Below, one piece after another: positions 46,096 to 56,814 of a DNA stretch of 64,000 nt. Where the stretch lies: contig CM056744.1 of NCBI GenBank assembly GCA_029851415.1, positions 116,406,838-116,470,837 on the forward strand, in the 5' to 3' direction. Made by a program: the position numbers and the translations under genes. This DNA comes from Eretmocerus hayati. Its lineage: Eukaryota; Arthropoda; Insecta; Hymenoptera; Aphelinidae. Numbering within the stretch: position 1 is the first letter of the stretch; each line of letters starts with the position of its first letter. Under the pieces are notes generated by a model. The model was given only the letters and a program-made list of their open reading frames with translations, was not told the origin of the DNA and did not search any database.

Positions 46096-46662
46096 TCAAC
46101 TTGAAAACTCAATCGCTAGAAAAAGAGAAATTGTCATAAAAAAGTTGAGTATAATTCATCATCAAGATCATCTCCTTTCTGTCAAAAGTGAGGGAAAGCA
46201 GTTATCTATCTATCAGGTAAGAATACCATAGAACTGCTGTAGATCAGATCATCAAAGTTGAAAGGTGACATCTGTCAATTTAATTGTTTCGTGACACAAT
46301 AAGACTCTCTGTTTAGCAATTTGTACAGAGGTGTCAATGAATTTCCCATACTTGAGAGAACATTGATGTACTACAGTATTGGACTATTAGCTGGTTAATA
46401 TCATTGTACCTCATTGAAATGATATACTCCTCTCATCAATCAATCAATGAATCACAATGACCAGGGAATTCATGAGATTTGTTGGATTAGTGTACAATTT
46501 TTTTTAGTAAAAATGAAGCCAAAAGTGTAGGAGATCAGAGATTTTGATAGCTAACTAGAGATTCCATTGAAAATATTTTACTTCAGTTCTGGTGATATAC
46601 TACATGTCTTCCATCATTCTGCGTGGGTCATCACTTGGTAAATTTTTCAGGTAAGAACTTAC

Positions 46663-46722
46663 CATCGATTGTACTATAAGGGGACTCAAATTTATATCGG
46701 TGCCATCATTATCAATTAAACT
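46663..46722 (-). pseudogene. Possible extra or relic ankyrin exon
   Basis: Upstream of the ankyrin start, a minus-strand segment reads DNDGTDINLSPLIVQSM and ends at a strong donor (ATG|GTAAGT). It resembles the end of coding exon 1 (SDNGTSPSVMQ before its own donor) and would join the last exon in frame. A stop lies about 20 codons before the donor, so only a short exon could be used. It may be a duplicated exon fragment or an alternative exon. Confidence 0.3.
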
Positions 46723-47410
46723 TCATGGTAAAAAAGTCTTGGTAGAAACAGCGCAAAGATAATGAGCGAGTACAAACCTTTGTAAGACGAATTCTCTATC
46801 CAGCACAGCAGCTGATTTCTGATAAGAGAATGTCAAAGTTCAGCCAGCGAACAAATACGCAAGACTAGATCAGTGATCAGCTCTGGAGCAAAATCCACTT
46901 GTCGTGTTGAACTATTGAAAGTTTGAGCTATAGAGCCAGGCCAGAAGAAATGAATATCCCACTTTTGTCTGAATTACAGCCAGCCTCAAAAGCTTTGTGA
47001 TGTGAATGGCTGACAGGTATAACTCAAGTATTTATTCAAGGAATGCGAAGACGAGCAGACGGGTTCAATCAACTTGCATCATCATCGGGTCAAATATTAT
47101 AACTACACTAGATATACACCTACTTATAACTATTCTCTATTCCAAAAAGATCGGCAGCAGCAGGCAGCAGTGCACCAGATAGTGAATAAAATAAAACACT
47201 TGCAGTTGCACTGATCACTGCATGGCTCGCGAATCTACACAACAAAAAGGCGCCAAACGTCTCCGATAGATAATACCAACGGCCACCGGCACCGCGAGTT
47301 CGACCAGCGACACAAACAACACAGTATGACAGAGACAGTTGAAAACAGTTGACAACTGTTGACAACAACACAGAACAGAAACTAAAGGTTGACAACGAAT
47401 AACAGATCCA
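46723..47410. other. Presumed 5' flank of the ankyrin gene
   Basis: No domain-bearing frame. A 91-codon minus-strand frame at 47120-47395 has a hydrophobic, Ser/Ala-rich composition without a motif. Repeats of GTTGACAAC occur at 47348-47390. Promoter or 5' UTR function is inference from position only. Confidence 0.35.
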
Positions 47411-47417
47411 TATTCGT

Positions 47418-47457
47418 TGCAGCTAGCGATCCTCCAGGTAAGGATCGCTAGTTGCAG
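47418..47457. repeat. 16-bp stem hairpin
   Basis: TGCAGCTAGCGATCCT and AGGATCGCTAGTTGCA are inverted with one mismatch, with an 8-base loop. Confidence 0.6.
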
Positions 47458-47567
47458 CCATAATAGACCCCCAAGTTAGGATCAGCATCAGAGCTATATA
47501 ATGGCGGCGCGGGCGCGAGAACGAGGATGGGAACAGGTACATACATAATTGGCCGCGTTTACATTGG

Positions 47568-48614
47568 ACTTGTACGCGCGTCGACGCGCGGATTTGTACG
47601 CGTGCATCGTATGCGCGGACGGAGCGCAGTCGGAGCGATCAGTCGGTGTTGCAGGACGCGGGGAAAATTCCGTTTTCAAAATTTTAGCAATTTTTTTTTC
47701 ATCCGAAAAATTGTAAAACTGGGGCAGAGGCTAAAGTGATTGAATTTTATATTTTAGAATTTTTTACACACTGTTCGATATATGATCAGGTTACTTAATT
47801 TAGAACTTCCAAAAAGATTGAAATTGCGTGCAAATTTTTTGCAATTTTTTTTCATCCAAATAATTGTAAAACTGGGGCAGAGGCTAAAGTGATGGAATTT
47901 TATATTTTCGGATTTTTTACACACTGTTCGATATATGATCAGGTTACTGAATTTAGAACTTCGAAAATAATTGAAACTGGGTGCAAAATTTTTGAAATTT
48001 TTTTTATCCAAAAAATCTTAAAAGTTGGTCCAAGGCTAAAGTGATCGAATTTTATATTTGAGGGATATTTACACACTGTTCGATATATGATCAGATTACT
48101 TTAGAACTTCCAAAATGATTGCAATTGGGTGCAAATTTTTTTTCATCCAAAAAATTTTAAAAGTTGGTCCAAGGCTAAAGTGATCGAATTTTATATTTGA
48201 GGGATATTTACACACTGTTCGGTATATGATGAGATTACTTTGGAACTTCCAAAATGATTGCAATTGGGTGCAAATAAAATATAAAATTGAATCACTTTAG
48301 CCTCTGCCCCAGTTTTACAATTATTTGGATGAAAAAAAATTGCAAAGAATTTGCACCCAATTTCAATCTTTTTGGAAGTTCTCAATTGAGTAACCTGATC
48401 ATATATCGAACAGTGTGTAAAAAATTCTAAAATATAAAATTCAATCACTTTAGCCTCTGCCCCAGTTTTACAATTCTTTGGATGAAAAAGAAATTGCTAA
48501 AATTTTGAAAGCGGAGTTTTCCCCGTGTCCTGCAATACCGACTGATCGCTCCGACTGCTCCGTCCGCGCTTACGATGCACGCGTACAAATCCGCGCGTCG
48601 ACGCGCGTACAAGT
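47568..48614. mobile_element. Fold-back (FB-like) element with tandem sub-repeats
   Basis: The ends ACTTGTACGCGCGTCGACGC and GCGTCGACGCGCGTACAAGT are inverted, and the arms continue through CGGATTTGTACGCGTGCATCG and GATCAGTCGGT. Inside, a unit of about 150 bp, recognised by GGGGCAGAGGCTAAAGTGAT and CACACTGTTCGATATATGATC, repeats about four times rightwards (47695, 47850, 48002, 48147) and then in reverse orientation (48275-48490). Long inverted arms built from tandem repeats are the hallmark of Foldback-type elements. No transposase present. Confidence 0.8.
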
Positions 48615-48618
48615 GTCC

Positions 48619-49372
48619 TGGCTGATCCTACATAATGCGTTTCCGTATGCGTTTCCGCATGCGGAAACGCAAGCGCTGGCGGCGGACGGCGACGCCAGCG
48701 CCGCGCATAATTCTAGCGAGTCGGTACGGCAGAAAGTGTGTAAAACGGGGCGGCAAGAGGCGGCCGGGGTGTAAAGTCGGGGTTATAGTGCATGTGTAAA
48801 TATTTTGGACACCGAGGACTCGGTGCTCCTCTCCGAGGTGGAGTATCTTCAATCACTTATTGAGATCTCGTTGACGGTGATTTATGACTTGCTTATTGAA
48901 GTTCGAGATACTCATAATGGACAAGAATACGGTTATTCAGATGATCCGAGGGGGCCTTGACAACTTCCTCAAGGAATCGGACGAGTTTATTCAAATAATC
49001 AGTGCCGGTGGTGAACACAGTGGCTGACACAAGATATTTCTGCTGGTCAAAAATATGTAAACACTGGCTTCAGTGCAGGTTATGTAGCACTGGAATAATC
49101 TTGCAGTCAGACAAAAACCTTACGAGTGCAAAAATCAACACTGAGTTCTCATTCTCCATGTGTTTGTTTTCTTATCAGATGAGTATGAAAATAGAAAATC
49201 AATCAAATAATAGACTTTACACCCCGGCCGCCTCTTGCCGCCCCGTTTTACACACTTTCTGCCGTACCGACTCGCTAGAATTATGCACGGCGCTGGCGTC
49301 GCCGTCCGCCGCCAGCGCTTGCGTTTCCGCATGCGGAAACGCATACGGAAACGCACTATGTAGGATCAGCCA
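48619..49372. mobile_element. TIR element with 160-bp GC-rich arms
   Basis: Arms 48619-48778 and 49213-49372 are near-identical inverted copies (TGGCTGATCCTACATA at the outer end, CGGCCGGGGTGTAAAGTC at the inner). Each arm contains the palindrome CGTTTCCGCATGCGGAAACG. The 434-bp centre has different composition and coding-like frames (see 48784-49026). It abuts the fold-back element on the left. Confidence 0.82.
48784..49026 (+). pseudogene. Coding-like fragment inside a TIR element
   Basis: Two overlapping frames follow each other. The first, from about 48784 to a TGA at 48957, includes LLSEVEYLQSLIEISL. The second is open from 48888 to a TGA at 49024 and ends MIRGGLDNFLKESDEFIQII. Together they look like one sequence with a +1 frame change. 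Family not recognised. It could be a transposase scrap or a captured host exon. Confidence 0.3.
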
Positions 49373-49381
49373 GCGCGGGTA

Positions 49382-49527
49382 CGCTCCCTCCGCATCGTCC
49401 GCATCGTCCGCATCGTCCGTATCTCTTATTCCAATTTCTGTCCTGTGATTGGCTACAGCTAGGAGAAATAGCCAATCACAGAACAGAAATTGGAAATACG
49501 GACGATGCGGACGGAGCGTAGGGAGCG
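49382..49527. mobile_element. Short fold-back MITE, 146 bp
   Basis: CGCTCCCTCCGCATCGTCC and its complement at the right end, with CCAATTTCTGT.CTGTGATTGGCTA pairing to the centre. The left arm carries three tandem CGCATCGTC units, the right arm fewer. It begins about 10 bp after the previous element. Confidence 0.72.
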
Positions 49528-49659
49528 CTCGTCACAATCAGACCCCAGGAGCTGCCGGGCTTGTCTAGGGACCCTGAGCTCACAGCATGTATTCAAACGA
49601 TTGAAATGATCCTTTGGGAAATTCCAAGGATTTTAAATTATTGTGAATATTTCTACACT

Positions 49660-50045
49660 TGAGGCGATGCGGTCACCGTGCACTATGCACGCTGAAAGTT
49701 AATCGCACTTTTATAAAATTTGCTTGCGATTTGGGTGAAACGACGAGAAGACCCACGTTTATTATCATCTAACTTGAGTTCGTCTTCTCATCGTTTGGCT
49801 AAGATCGCAAGAGAACTGGAGAAAAGTGGGAATAACTTGAGCGCAGGCACCTCCTAACCTATAATACAGGCACTTTGTAATTCTCACTTTTATCCGATTC
49901 TTTTGAGATTTGAGCTAAACGACGAGAAGACGAACTCAAGTTAGATGATAATAAATGCGGGTTTTCTCGTCGTTTCACCCAAATCGCAAGCAAATTTGAT
50001 AAAAGTGCGAATAACTTTCAGCGTGCACGGTGACCGCATCGCCTT
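49660..50045. mobile_element. Fold-back MITE, GGCGATGCGGTCACCGTG family, copy 2
   Basis: Same ends (GAGGCGATGCGGTCACCGTG; CACGGTGACCGCATCGCCTT) and the same central CACCTCCTAACCTATAATA motif as 40639-41023. The length is 386 against 385 bp. The arms have diverged in parallel (both arms show ACCCACGTTTATTATCATC versus its counterpart), suggesting that they pair or are copied together. Confidence 0.82.
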
Positions 50046-50639
50046 AATCGTTTCTGTTATAATTGCTTCAAGTGAAATCTTTGTTAGACGAGAATTTCCA
50101 CTAGATTAGGTGCGTATGAGTTTACATCGTGTTGATCCCTGTGCTCACTAAACTTATCCCTCTCATTCATTTTGTTCACTTTAGTGAACATGCCCAAAAA
50201 CCGATAATTGTGACGACTTTTAATTGACGCAAGGTAAAAATCTGAAAAGAATCTGAAAAAAATCTGAAAGAAAATCTGAAAAAGGGACACGATTCTATAA
50301 CAACAAAGTCATGCTTCTATTTTGTGAAAAAAATGGAAAAAAACCAAAATGTTCAATTTCGTAATCTCGACCTTTTTTGTCATTTTTCAAATTGATATTT
50401 TTTGTGTCAAAAAATTTTTCCGAAGCCGAAAAGTGAGGGATAAAGTGAGCGGGTTATGTAAGTACAGCGTATGAACACGAGGTATATGAAAATATTTAAA
50501 TTTGAGTTGTATTCATGGAGATAACTCAGTCAAAAATCTATTTTTCCTAATTATAGCAGGGTCTCATTAATAAATGAAATGTAAATTATAAACACGTACA
50601 ACAATTTTTTCTCGCGTAACCGCTCGAGTACGGACTATG
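50046..50639. other. No gene seen
   Basis: AT-rich; a tandem TCTGAAAAA-type run lies at 50236-50285. No frame with a domain. Confidence 0.4.
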
Positions 50640-50641
50640 TA

Positions 50642-51666
50642 CCGTAAACCGGGGCGAATGTGGCCACCGGGGTGAATGTGGCCACTTTTCCAGAAAGAGA
50701 TTGTAATAGTCGTAACTCCGATGCTATACCACCTATAAAGACGTGCAAGAGCGCATTTTAAGGCTTAGGATCTCTCCTTTCAAAATATGCCAGCTCATTT
50801 GTGATGAGACAGGTTCCATTTACCCTTTTTCCCGTTGGAATGAAGTGAAAATTGTCAAGTAAAAATTTCATGTTGCAAAAATTTACCTGAACAACCCAGT
50901 AGACCCAGTTCTATCTATTTCCAATGATTTTCTCTTAGTAGGTAATGACGTCCTCTACATTTTGCGCTATTGCCGATTAAATTTAGATGCAACAGTTGTT
51001 TAGAACGACCACTTGAACGAGAATTTGTGATTTCTCGGCTGCCCCGGGGTGAATGTGGCCACTTTGTTTCTTACAACTCTCGAGAGAGCAAATGAGTGGA
51101 ATAGAATTCCAAAAACAGCATTTTGGAGGTGACGTTAAGACGCGTCGAATGAGTACAGATACATATAGGTACGGTCGAGAAATTGCAATGAAACTCAACT
51201 AGAAGCGTCAACGTGTCCAAAAGCAACCCAGACGCCACTCAAGACACAACCGTGTTTGAGACGCCACTGTAGTTTATAAATTCCAAATTGGCCGCTTGAC
51301 TCGGGCTTTTGAGCTATCGAGATGAATCCAGCGGCATTCTCTTCGTAATTAGATGAGCTAAGAGATGTTATATCCTCATTTTGTTTCAAAAACGATGCGT
51401 CGGGGTAGGGATTCGCTCAGACCATTATAATCGCGGTGCTCAACGAGGATGGCCACATTCACCCCGGATGCCGGAGTGAATGTGGCCACCCTGTTTTTTA
51501 CACTTTTCAAGAGAGCAAATGGTTGAAATGAAATTCTGAAGTCAGCGTTTTAAAGAAAACGTCAAGACGCGTCGAATGACCTAAGATACATATAAGTTTG
51601 TTCGAGAAATCGCAACGAGAAATCGATCAGAATGTCTAAAGTGGCCATATTCACCCCGGTTTACGG
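50642..51666. mobile_element. 1.0-kb TIR element, GGTGAATGTGGCCAC family, TA target
   Basis: CCGTAAACCGGGGCGAATGT at the left and CACCCCGGTTTACGG at the right are inverted, bounded by TA on each side. GTGAATGTGGCCAC or its complement recurs at about 50672, 51050, 51443, 51475 and 51640. Two blocks of about 160 bp (from 51047 and from 51470; both with GACGCGTCGAATGA) are diverged direct repeats. No transposase frame, so non-autonomous. Confidence 0.75.
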
Positions 51667-51668
51667 TA

Positions 51669-52112
51669 CTTACGAGGGGAGCACCAACCTTGCGGGTCCT
51701 GGATCTTCGTCAGAATTTGTAAATCTTCTTGTTTTGGTGGGAAAAGAAGGTAGGCAAAAGTGAAGTCATGCGAGGAGTACGCGAAGGAGAATGATTACCT
51801 ATGCTGCAAAAATTGTCTATCTTGACTCACATTCCTGAGTCTATTTTATACGCTTTATTGGACCCCACCGAGTTGGTATTATATCCGTCCTAGATCTAGT
51901 GATTTTCTTCATTTTTCGTGGCTTTCGATAATTGACTTTCGGTTAGTCGCTCATTTGATCTCGTGGGTGTGCTCAGTTGTGGGTGTCCAGAACACATATC
52001 GTGTCATATCTGAGTTTAGGAATTATTCGTAGCATGGTGATAGTGAATGAGGGGTGACGAAAATTTAATCGGAGCAGTGTTAGGCTGTTTGATTAATAAA
52101 GAAAATATATTG
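51669..52112. other. No gene seen
   Basis: Short frames only; no inverted repeat found. Confidence 0.35.
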
Positions 52113-52185
52113 ATGCCGACCGGGGATCAACCCTGAGCCATTCACGTGGAAGGCGAGAGTGTTATCCACTTGACCACGGTGGCAA
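52113..52185 (-). tRNA. tRNA-Gly(UCC)-like sequence, probably a pseudogene
   Basis: On the minus strand there are an A-box TGGTCAAGTGG and an anticodon loop CTTCCAC (anticodon UCC, Gly). The T-arm GGTTGATCCCC lacks one base of the usual TTCGA, so the B-box is defective. The acceptor stem (GGTTGCC with GGCATCA) has two mismatches and the anticodon stem is weak. It is better read as a degenerate tRNA or SINE head than as a working gene. Confidence 0.45.
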
Positions 52186-52189
52186 CCAT

Positions 52190-53560
52190 CCGCATTTGAT
52201 ATCTGCTGCATGTATTTGACTCCGAAACATAGTGGCGTCCAATACGAGATACCCATAGGTCATTTTTGGGACTTCCAGTGCACATGCATCTCTGTTGATG
52301 TATTGCATCGTACTATTTAGAAATAAAAGCAAGGCGCACTTCAGAAAAGCGTATTTAAAAAATTTTTTTCAACTCTTACTTATTTCTCTCAGCCCTCTTG
52401 CATCTTACGCTTCTCAACGTGATAGATACAGCAAATCTTGTCCATCCTGCGGAATGACGCACAAAGGATCACTAGTTGTAAGTCCCATCACCCAAGAGTC
52501 TATCAAACGTTATCTCACGCGTCACTCACGAATCTTTCCCTGTCCTTGTACATATACATGTATAGACATGATCAGAGTGATGCTCACAGAACACTTGGAG
52601 TCTCCAGAGCTCAATGCAAGCAGTATGTATATATCCACCTTTAGAGGGTAATTAGCCGTCAGTCGATTGCTGCGACGCATACATCAGTCCATCAGAAGTC
52701 ACCTAAGGGCTTTTCTATATCTTGACCAGAAGATGTTTGGTTGGCTCATGGTTAGCTCTCACGCGAACCCCAGGCTATTTGGAATGTTCAAGATTGCCTC
52801 CCGCACATGACACGATTTGCATCCGTTACTTCATGAGATTCTGGATTCTGGATGGTACGAGAGGTTATTTAGTGGATAGCTTGGTCGTGCATGAGATCTC
52901 TGACGAGCAATTGGAATTTCTGAGAAATTTCTTGATTGAGTGACGTATGATTCAAAATGACTCAGAGCATGAACTAAATCGGGAGGTGTTGGATCTAATA
53001 TCAATAAAAAATTTTCAATTTCATCACGTATATGACATTTTAAATTTACCGAATAAATATGACAGGAGACTTGGAAAATTCAATGAATTTCACATTCAAC
53101 TCGAGAGATATGATGATTCCAAACAGTTTTTTCATTGACAACTCTTCTTGCTAAGAAAAGGAAGAGTTTCAGTCCTTCCAAAGAGTATACATCTGCTTGT
53201 AATTCTCACAAACCTTTCCCTTTTTCATCACTCCTCACTCAGTTGTAGACGATCATAGCAAAATCTTCGAAGAATGATTTCGAAAATTTTGAAAAGATGT
53301 TAACCGTTCTAATTACTGATAGGATGACTTCCCTTCCTTGGAATGTTACATATTTAGTTGAATGGATACTCTTCGATCTTGAAGGTTTGGTGACGTGAAA
53401 CTGATGGAATCTTTCTCGGTGAGAAAAATTAATTAATTCTCCAGGATAGCTTACCATTTTGATGCATGTGAAATAAAAATAAATCTCTAGTAGGAGCGAA
53501 AAAATGAGTATGAGCCATAATAGAGCTCGCACTAGCTTTTGTCTGTGACCAGAGATCCCT
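52190..53560. other. No gene seen
   Basis: Frames at 52295-52651 and 52722-53138 lack domains, and codon use resembles the AT-rich background. Nothing to support coding. Confidence 0.4.
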
Positions 53561-53886
53561 GCTGAAAATGGGGTTCCACGGGGTCCCAAGGGATCCCATG
53601 GGACTCCGTCGAACCTGGCCCTGGGAAAATTTTCGATCTCGATATTTGCGAAATTTGGCATCCAAAAAGTGCAGCATACAAATTTTGACCATTATTCACA
53701 AATTTCGACCATTATTTCTTCGGTCCACGAGGTGGGCGATGCATGGGAAGTAAAGAATGGTCGAAATTCGTATGCTGCACATCTTCGATGCCAAATTTTG
53801 CAAATATCAAAATCACAAATTTACCCAGAGCCAAGTCCCACGAAGTCCCATAGGATAGCATGGAGTCCTACGGAATCATTTTCAGA
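53561..53886. mobile_element. Fold-back MITE, CCATGGGA family, copy 2
   Basis: GCTGAAAATGGGGTTCCACG at the left, CCTACGGAATCATTTTCAG at the right. Interior blocks GATATTTGCGAAATTTGGCAT and its partner near 53790, and GTGCAGCATACAAATTTTGAC with its partner near 53775, match 32314-32637 in order. 326 bp. Confidence 0.72.
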
Positions 53887-53889
53887 AGA

Positions 53890-56209
53890 GACGAACGTTA
53901 CTCGCAATGAGTTTTTTCGATTTCGAGATATTGTTCTTATCATACATGTATTAAAGTAGTAAGCTATTCTGAATAGGTCTGCGAACGATAAAGACTGAAC
54001 GTCGAGAAAAATTGAAGCGAGGAAGATTCCATCATTCCCCGCAACCAGTCGTTCAAGAACGGAATAGTACTTCATGACACTGCACGTGGACGGGTAGTTT
54101 TGTACAAAGGAGTGGTTATAACACGAGCGAAGCGAGTGATTCCTCCCTTCTACAGGTCTCGATGGAATCAGGAGAGTCAAAAAAGTAACCTTGAAAGTGC
54201 TTTCCGGCAAGTTGGAATCGATAGAAATTATACAAAGCTATATGCGAAACACGGTGGTAGAGTTTCGATTTTGGATTTTTTTGGGAGGAATACGAATGTA
54301 GGACTCTGTTGATCAAGAAGATTTTTGAGGCCCAGTATCTTAAGAATCTCCCATATTTCAACACCTCAAAACGAAAAAGATGGAATGGGGATTCTTGGTA
54401 CCCAGCAATCCCCATACTATTTTTCTTCAGTTCGGCAAATAATTTACCTATGCCGATTTCCACACTAGCAGAATTTTGACTCTCTGTGGCTTTCATACCA
54501 CAAATCTTGAAAATATCGATAAAACGACACTACAGCCGTGCATGAGACATTTTCTTGTGAATGTTTTTTTAGTTTGCCATTATGTGACATTTTCCATCAT
54601 TGGATATTTCGTTGGTGCTTAGATGATAGTGTTTTAATAAAGCGTTTACCCAAGAGAAATTGTCACAAGCATTCCCATGATGTGTTGTACCTACTTGCAT
54701 TATCAATCTAATGCGTATATCATAATTTAGTTATGAATAAAGTGAAGAAAAAATCCAATGAAATGTTCCAATTGCAACAATTTTTCCAAAATTTACTTTC
54801 ACTTATCATGACTTGGATCATCATTTTCCAAAAAATTCTGACCCTATTAGCACTGTGCTTGCGATAGGTCGGTAATGTATATTTGCAATTTGTTGGAATC
54901 ATGCGACGGTGGCGATAGGTTTGGTGCGCGAAACTGTCATCGACCTATCGTAAACCAAAAATCAATAAAAATAGTGATAGGTCACCGACATGTCACCAAT
55001 ATTTATAATTTTTTCGCGAGTCGAATCTGGTTGATTCAAATCTAATGTACTCTCATTTTCACGGTCTCAGAAAAAGTCTCAAAATGTGCTAATAAAAGTA
55101 CATTGGAAAATATTGAAATGGCCAGTAGAGCATGTAAATTATACTCGCCCTACAACGCTCTATTTGAGCAAATTGTCGAACATTTTTTAGTATTAATTTT
55201 TGAAATATATCGTTATCAGATGAAAAGATCATCAATCGTTGATAAAATTAGAGCCATGAATGTAGACTTTGAGGGCCAAGGATAGAATGCATATCGAAAC
55301 ATTTAAAAAAAATTCATTCCAAGTTTGAATCAACTTACGAAGATATTCATATATTTATGAAGATATTCGACTTAACGACGCTGCGAACCACTTGTTCAAA
55401 TTTTTCCATCGCTCAATGGTTTCTCTTGTTCTATTGTATACGTAATTGTAATCTATACAATTCATAGCTGTAATACATTATGACCTCATTAATCCAGAAT
55501 AAGATTTTTTCAGTACATTTCCAATCTCGACAGTTCTATCAATTTTCATGATAAAACTATCATTCTGAATGATCATCAAACTCAATATACTCACAATTGT
55601 TGCGAATATTGCAGCACTCAATAGAGTGGTTGTTCATCGTTTTGTGAATAATCATTCATGAATGTAAGTTTCTACCTGAGAGGATCTAAATTATCATAGT
55701 CGGTGGTTGATGTGCTTTGAAAGGCTATATAACTGTGGGGATTTTCTCACGATTGAAAACAATTCACAAATAAAAAGTTTTGACTATTTGGTAAGCATGA
55801 TACAAGTTCTCCTTAAAGTTCTCTGTATTATATTTATTGGATTTCGAGAAGATTTTATGCGCAATCAGGGCTACACTTGAAAATTTGTGATTCACGTAGT
55901 TTCTGATCAATTTACGAAGATAAATCACGTCACATCCACAGTAGATGAAAAGTCTGAGTAAGCCTAGAAAGACGAAATGAGAACTCAAGATTTAAAAACC
56001 ATCCCATTTTTTCTCTCCGTAAAATATCAAGACCGACTCAATCGTCACTTCAACGGTGGAGAATTTTAATTCAAGCATCAAAAAAGTGCGGGTCAGAGTA
56101 ATATCAATGAGGATGGTTAACACGATAATTATTTGTATCAAAAATGGTCACTTTGTGTTTGATTATCTAAGGGATGTCTCCGGGTTTTTTGAAATTTAGA
56201 TTATCTTCC
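53890..56209. other. No gene seen
   Basis: AT-rich. The word GATAGGTCGGTAATGT/GATAGGTCACCGACATGTCACC recurs at 54866-54995 in direct and inverted form, as in a decayed small repeat. Short frames only. Confidence 0.35.
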
Positions 56210-56660
56210 AGGGATTTGTGTGGTGGTTCAACTATCCATAACACACCTTCTGCTGAAATTTCAAGGAGCCTGCCCATTTTGTTTTCGAGTGTTCGATGTT
56301 GAAAGTTCGAACTCGTACACGCGAAGGATAGAAACGGCGCAGCAGAAGGTAACTTTCTTACAGAAATATCTTTTGTTCACGGAAACCCCATATAATCCCA
56401 TAGAAATGAGGCCTCTTATACGCGTGAAGCCAAATTAGGCACACCCTCTCGGAAATTCACGGAAAATCTTTTTTTTTTTTTGTAAGGATTGAAATAGCAC
56501 AGCTCCACATCGTCAGAATTAAATTTACCTCAGCTCATTTTGAAGGTCTTAAAACAAGCTTCAGAATGAGTTGAAGTACGTTGGAAGATGTTGAGATTGT
56601 CCGAAGTTCCGAGCAAACAAAAAGTTATGGGTGACATCAGGCACACTCACGTTAGTTCAG
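56210..56660 (+). repeat. Decayed third copy of the 797-bp element
   Basis: AAATTAGGCACAC near 56430, AAGGTCTTAAAACAAGCTTC near 56545, TGAAGTACGTTG near 56571 and the closing CAGGCACACTCACGTTAG correspond in order to the right part of 14619-15415. The left end is lost. It ends about 150 bp before SPH-C. Confidence 0.55.
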
Positions 56661-56814
56661 TTATTGTGAGTCATGGCTACGAAAATTTTGTAAGCCCATG
56701 ATTTGAGAGGATATAATGTATATTAGTGAGGGGAATCGGTTACCCAAATTTCATAGATGGCTGAAGAGTTGAATAAGTGTCAAAAATTGAATTCAACAGG
56801 GTGCAAAGAAGAAG

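Noticed and set aside
47120..47395. 91-codon frame upstream of the ankyrin gene
   Set aside because: No domain and no splice link to the ankyrin exons; more likely 5' flank.
53239..53661. 140-codon minus-strand frame
   Set aside because: Its upstream part lies inside the CCATGGGA fold-back element and the rest has no motif.
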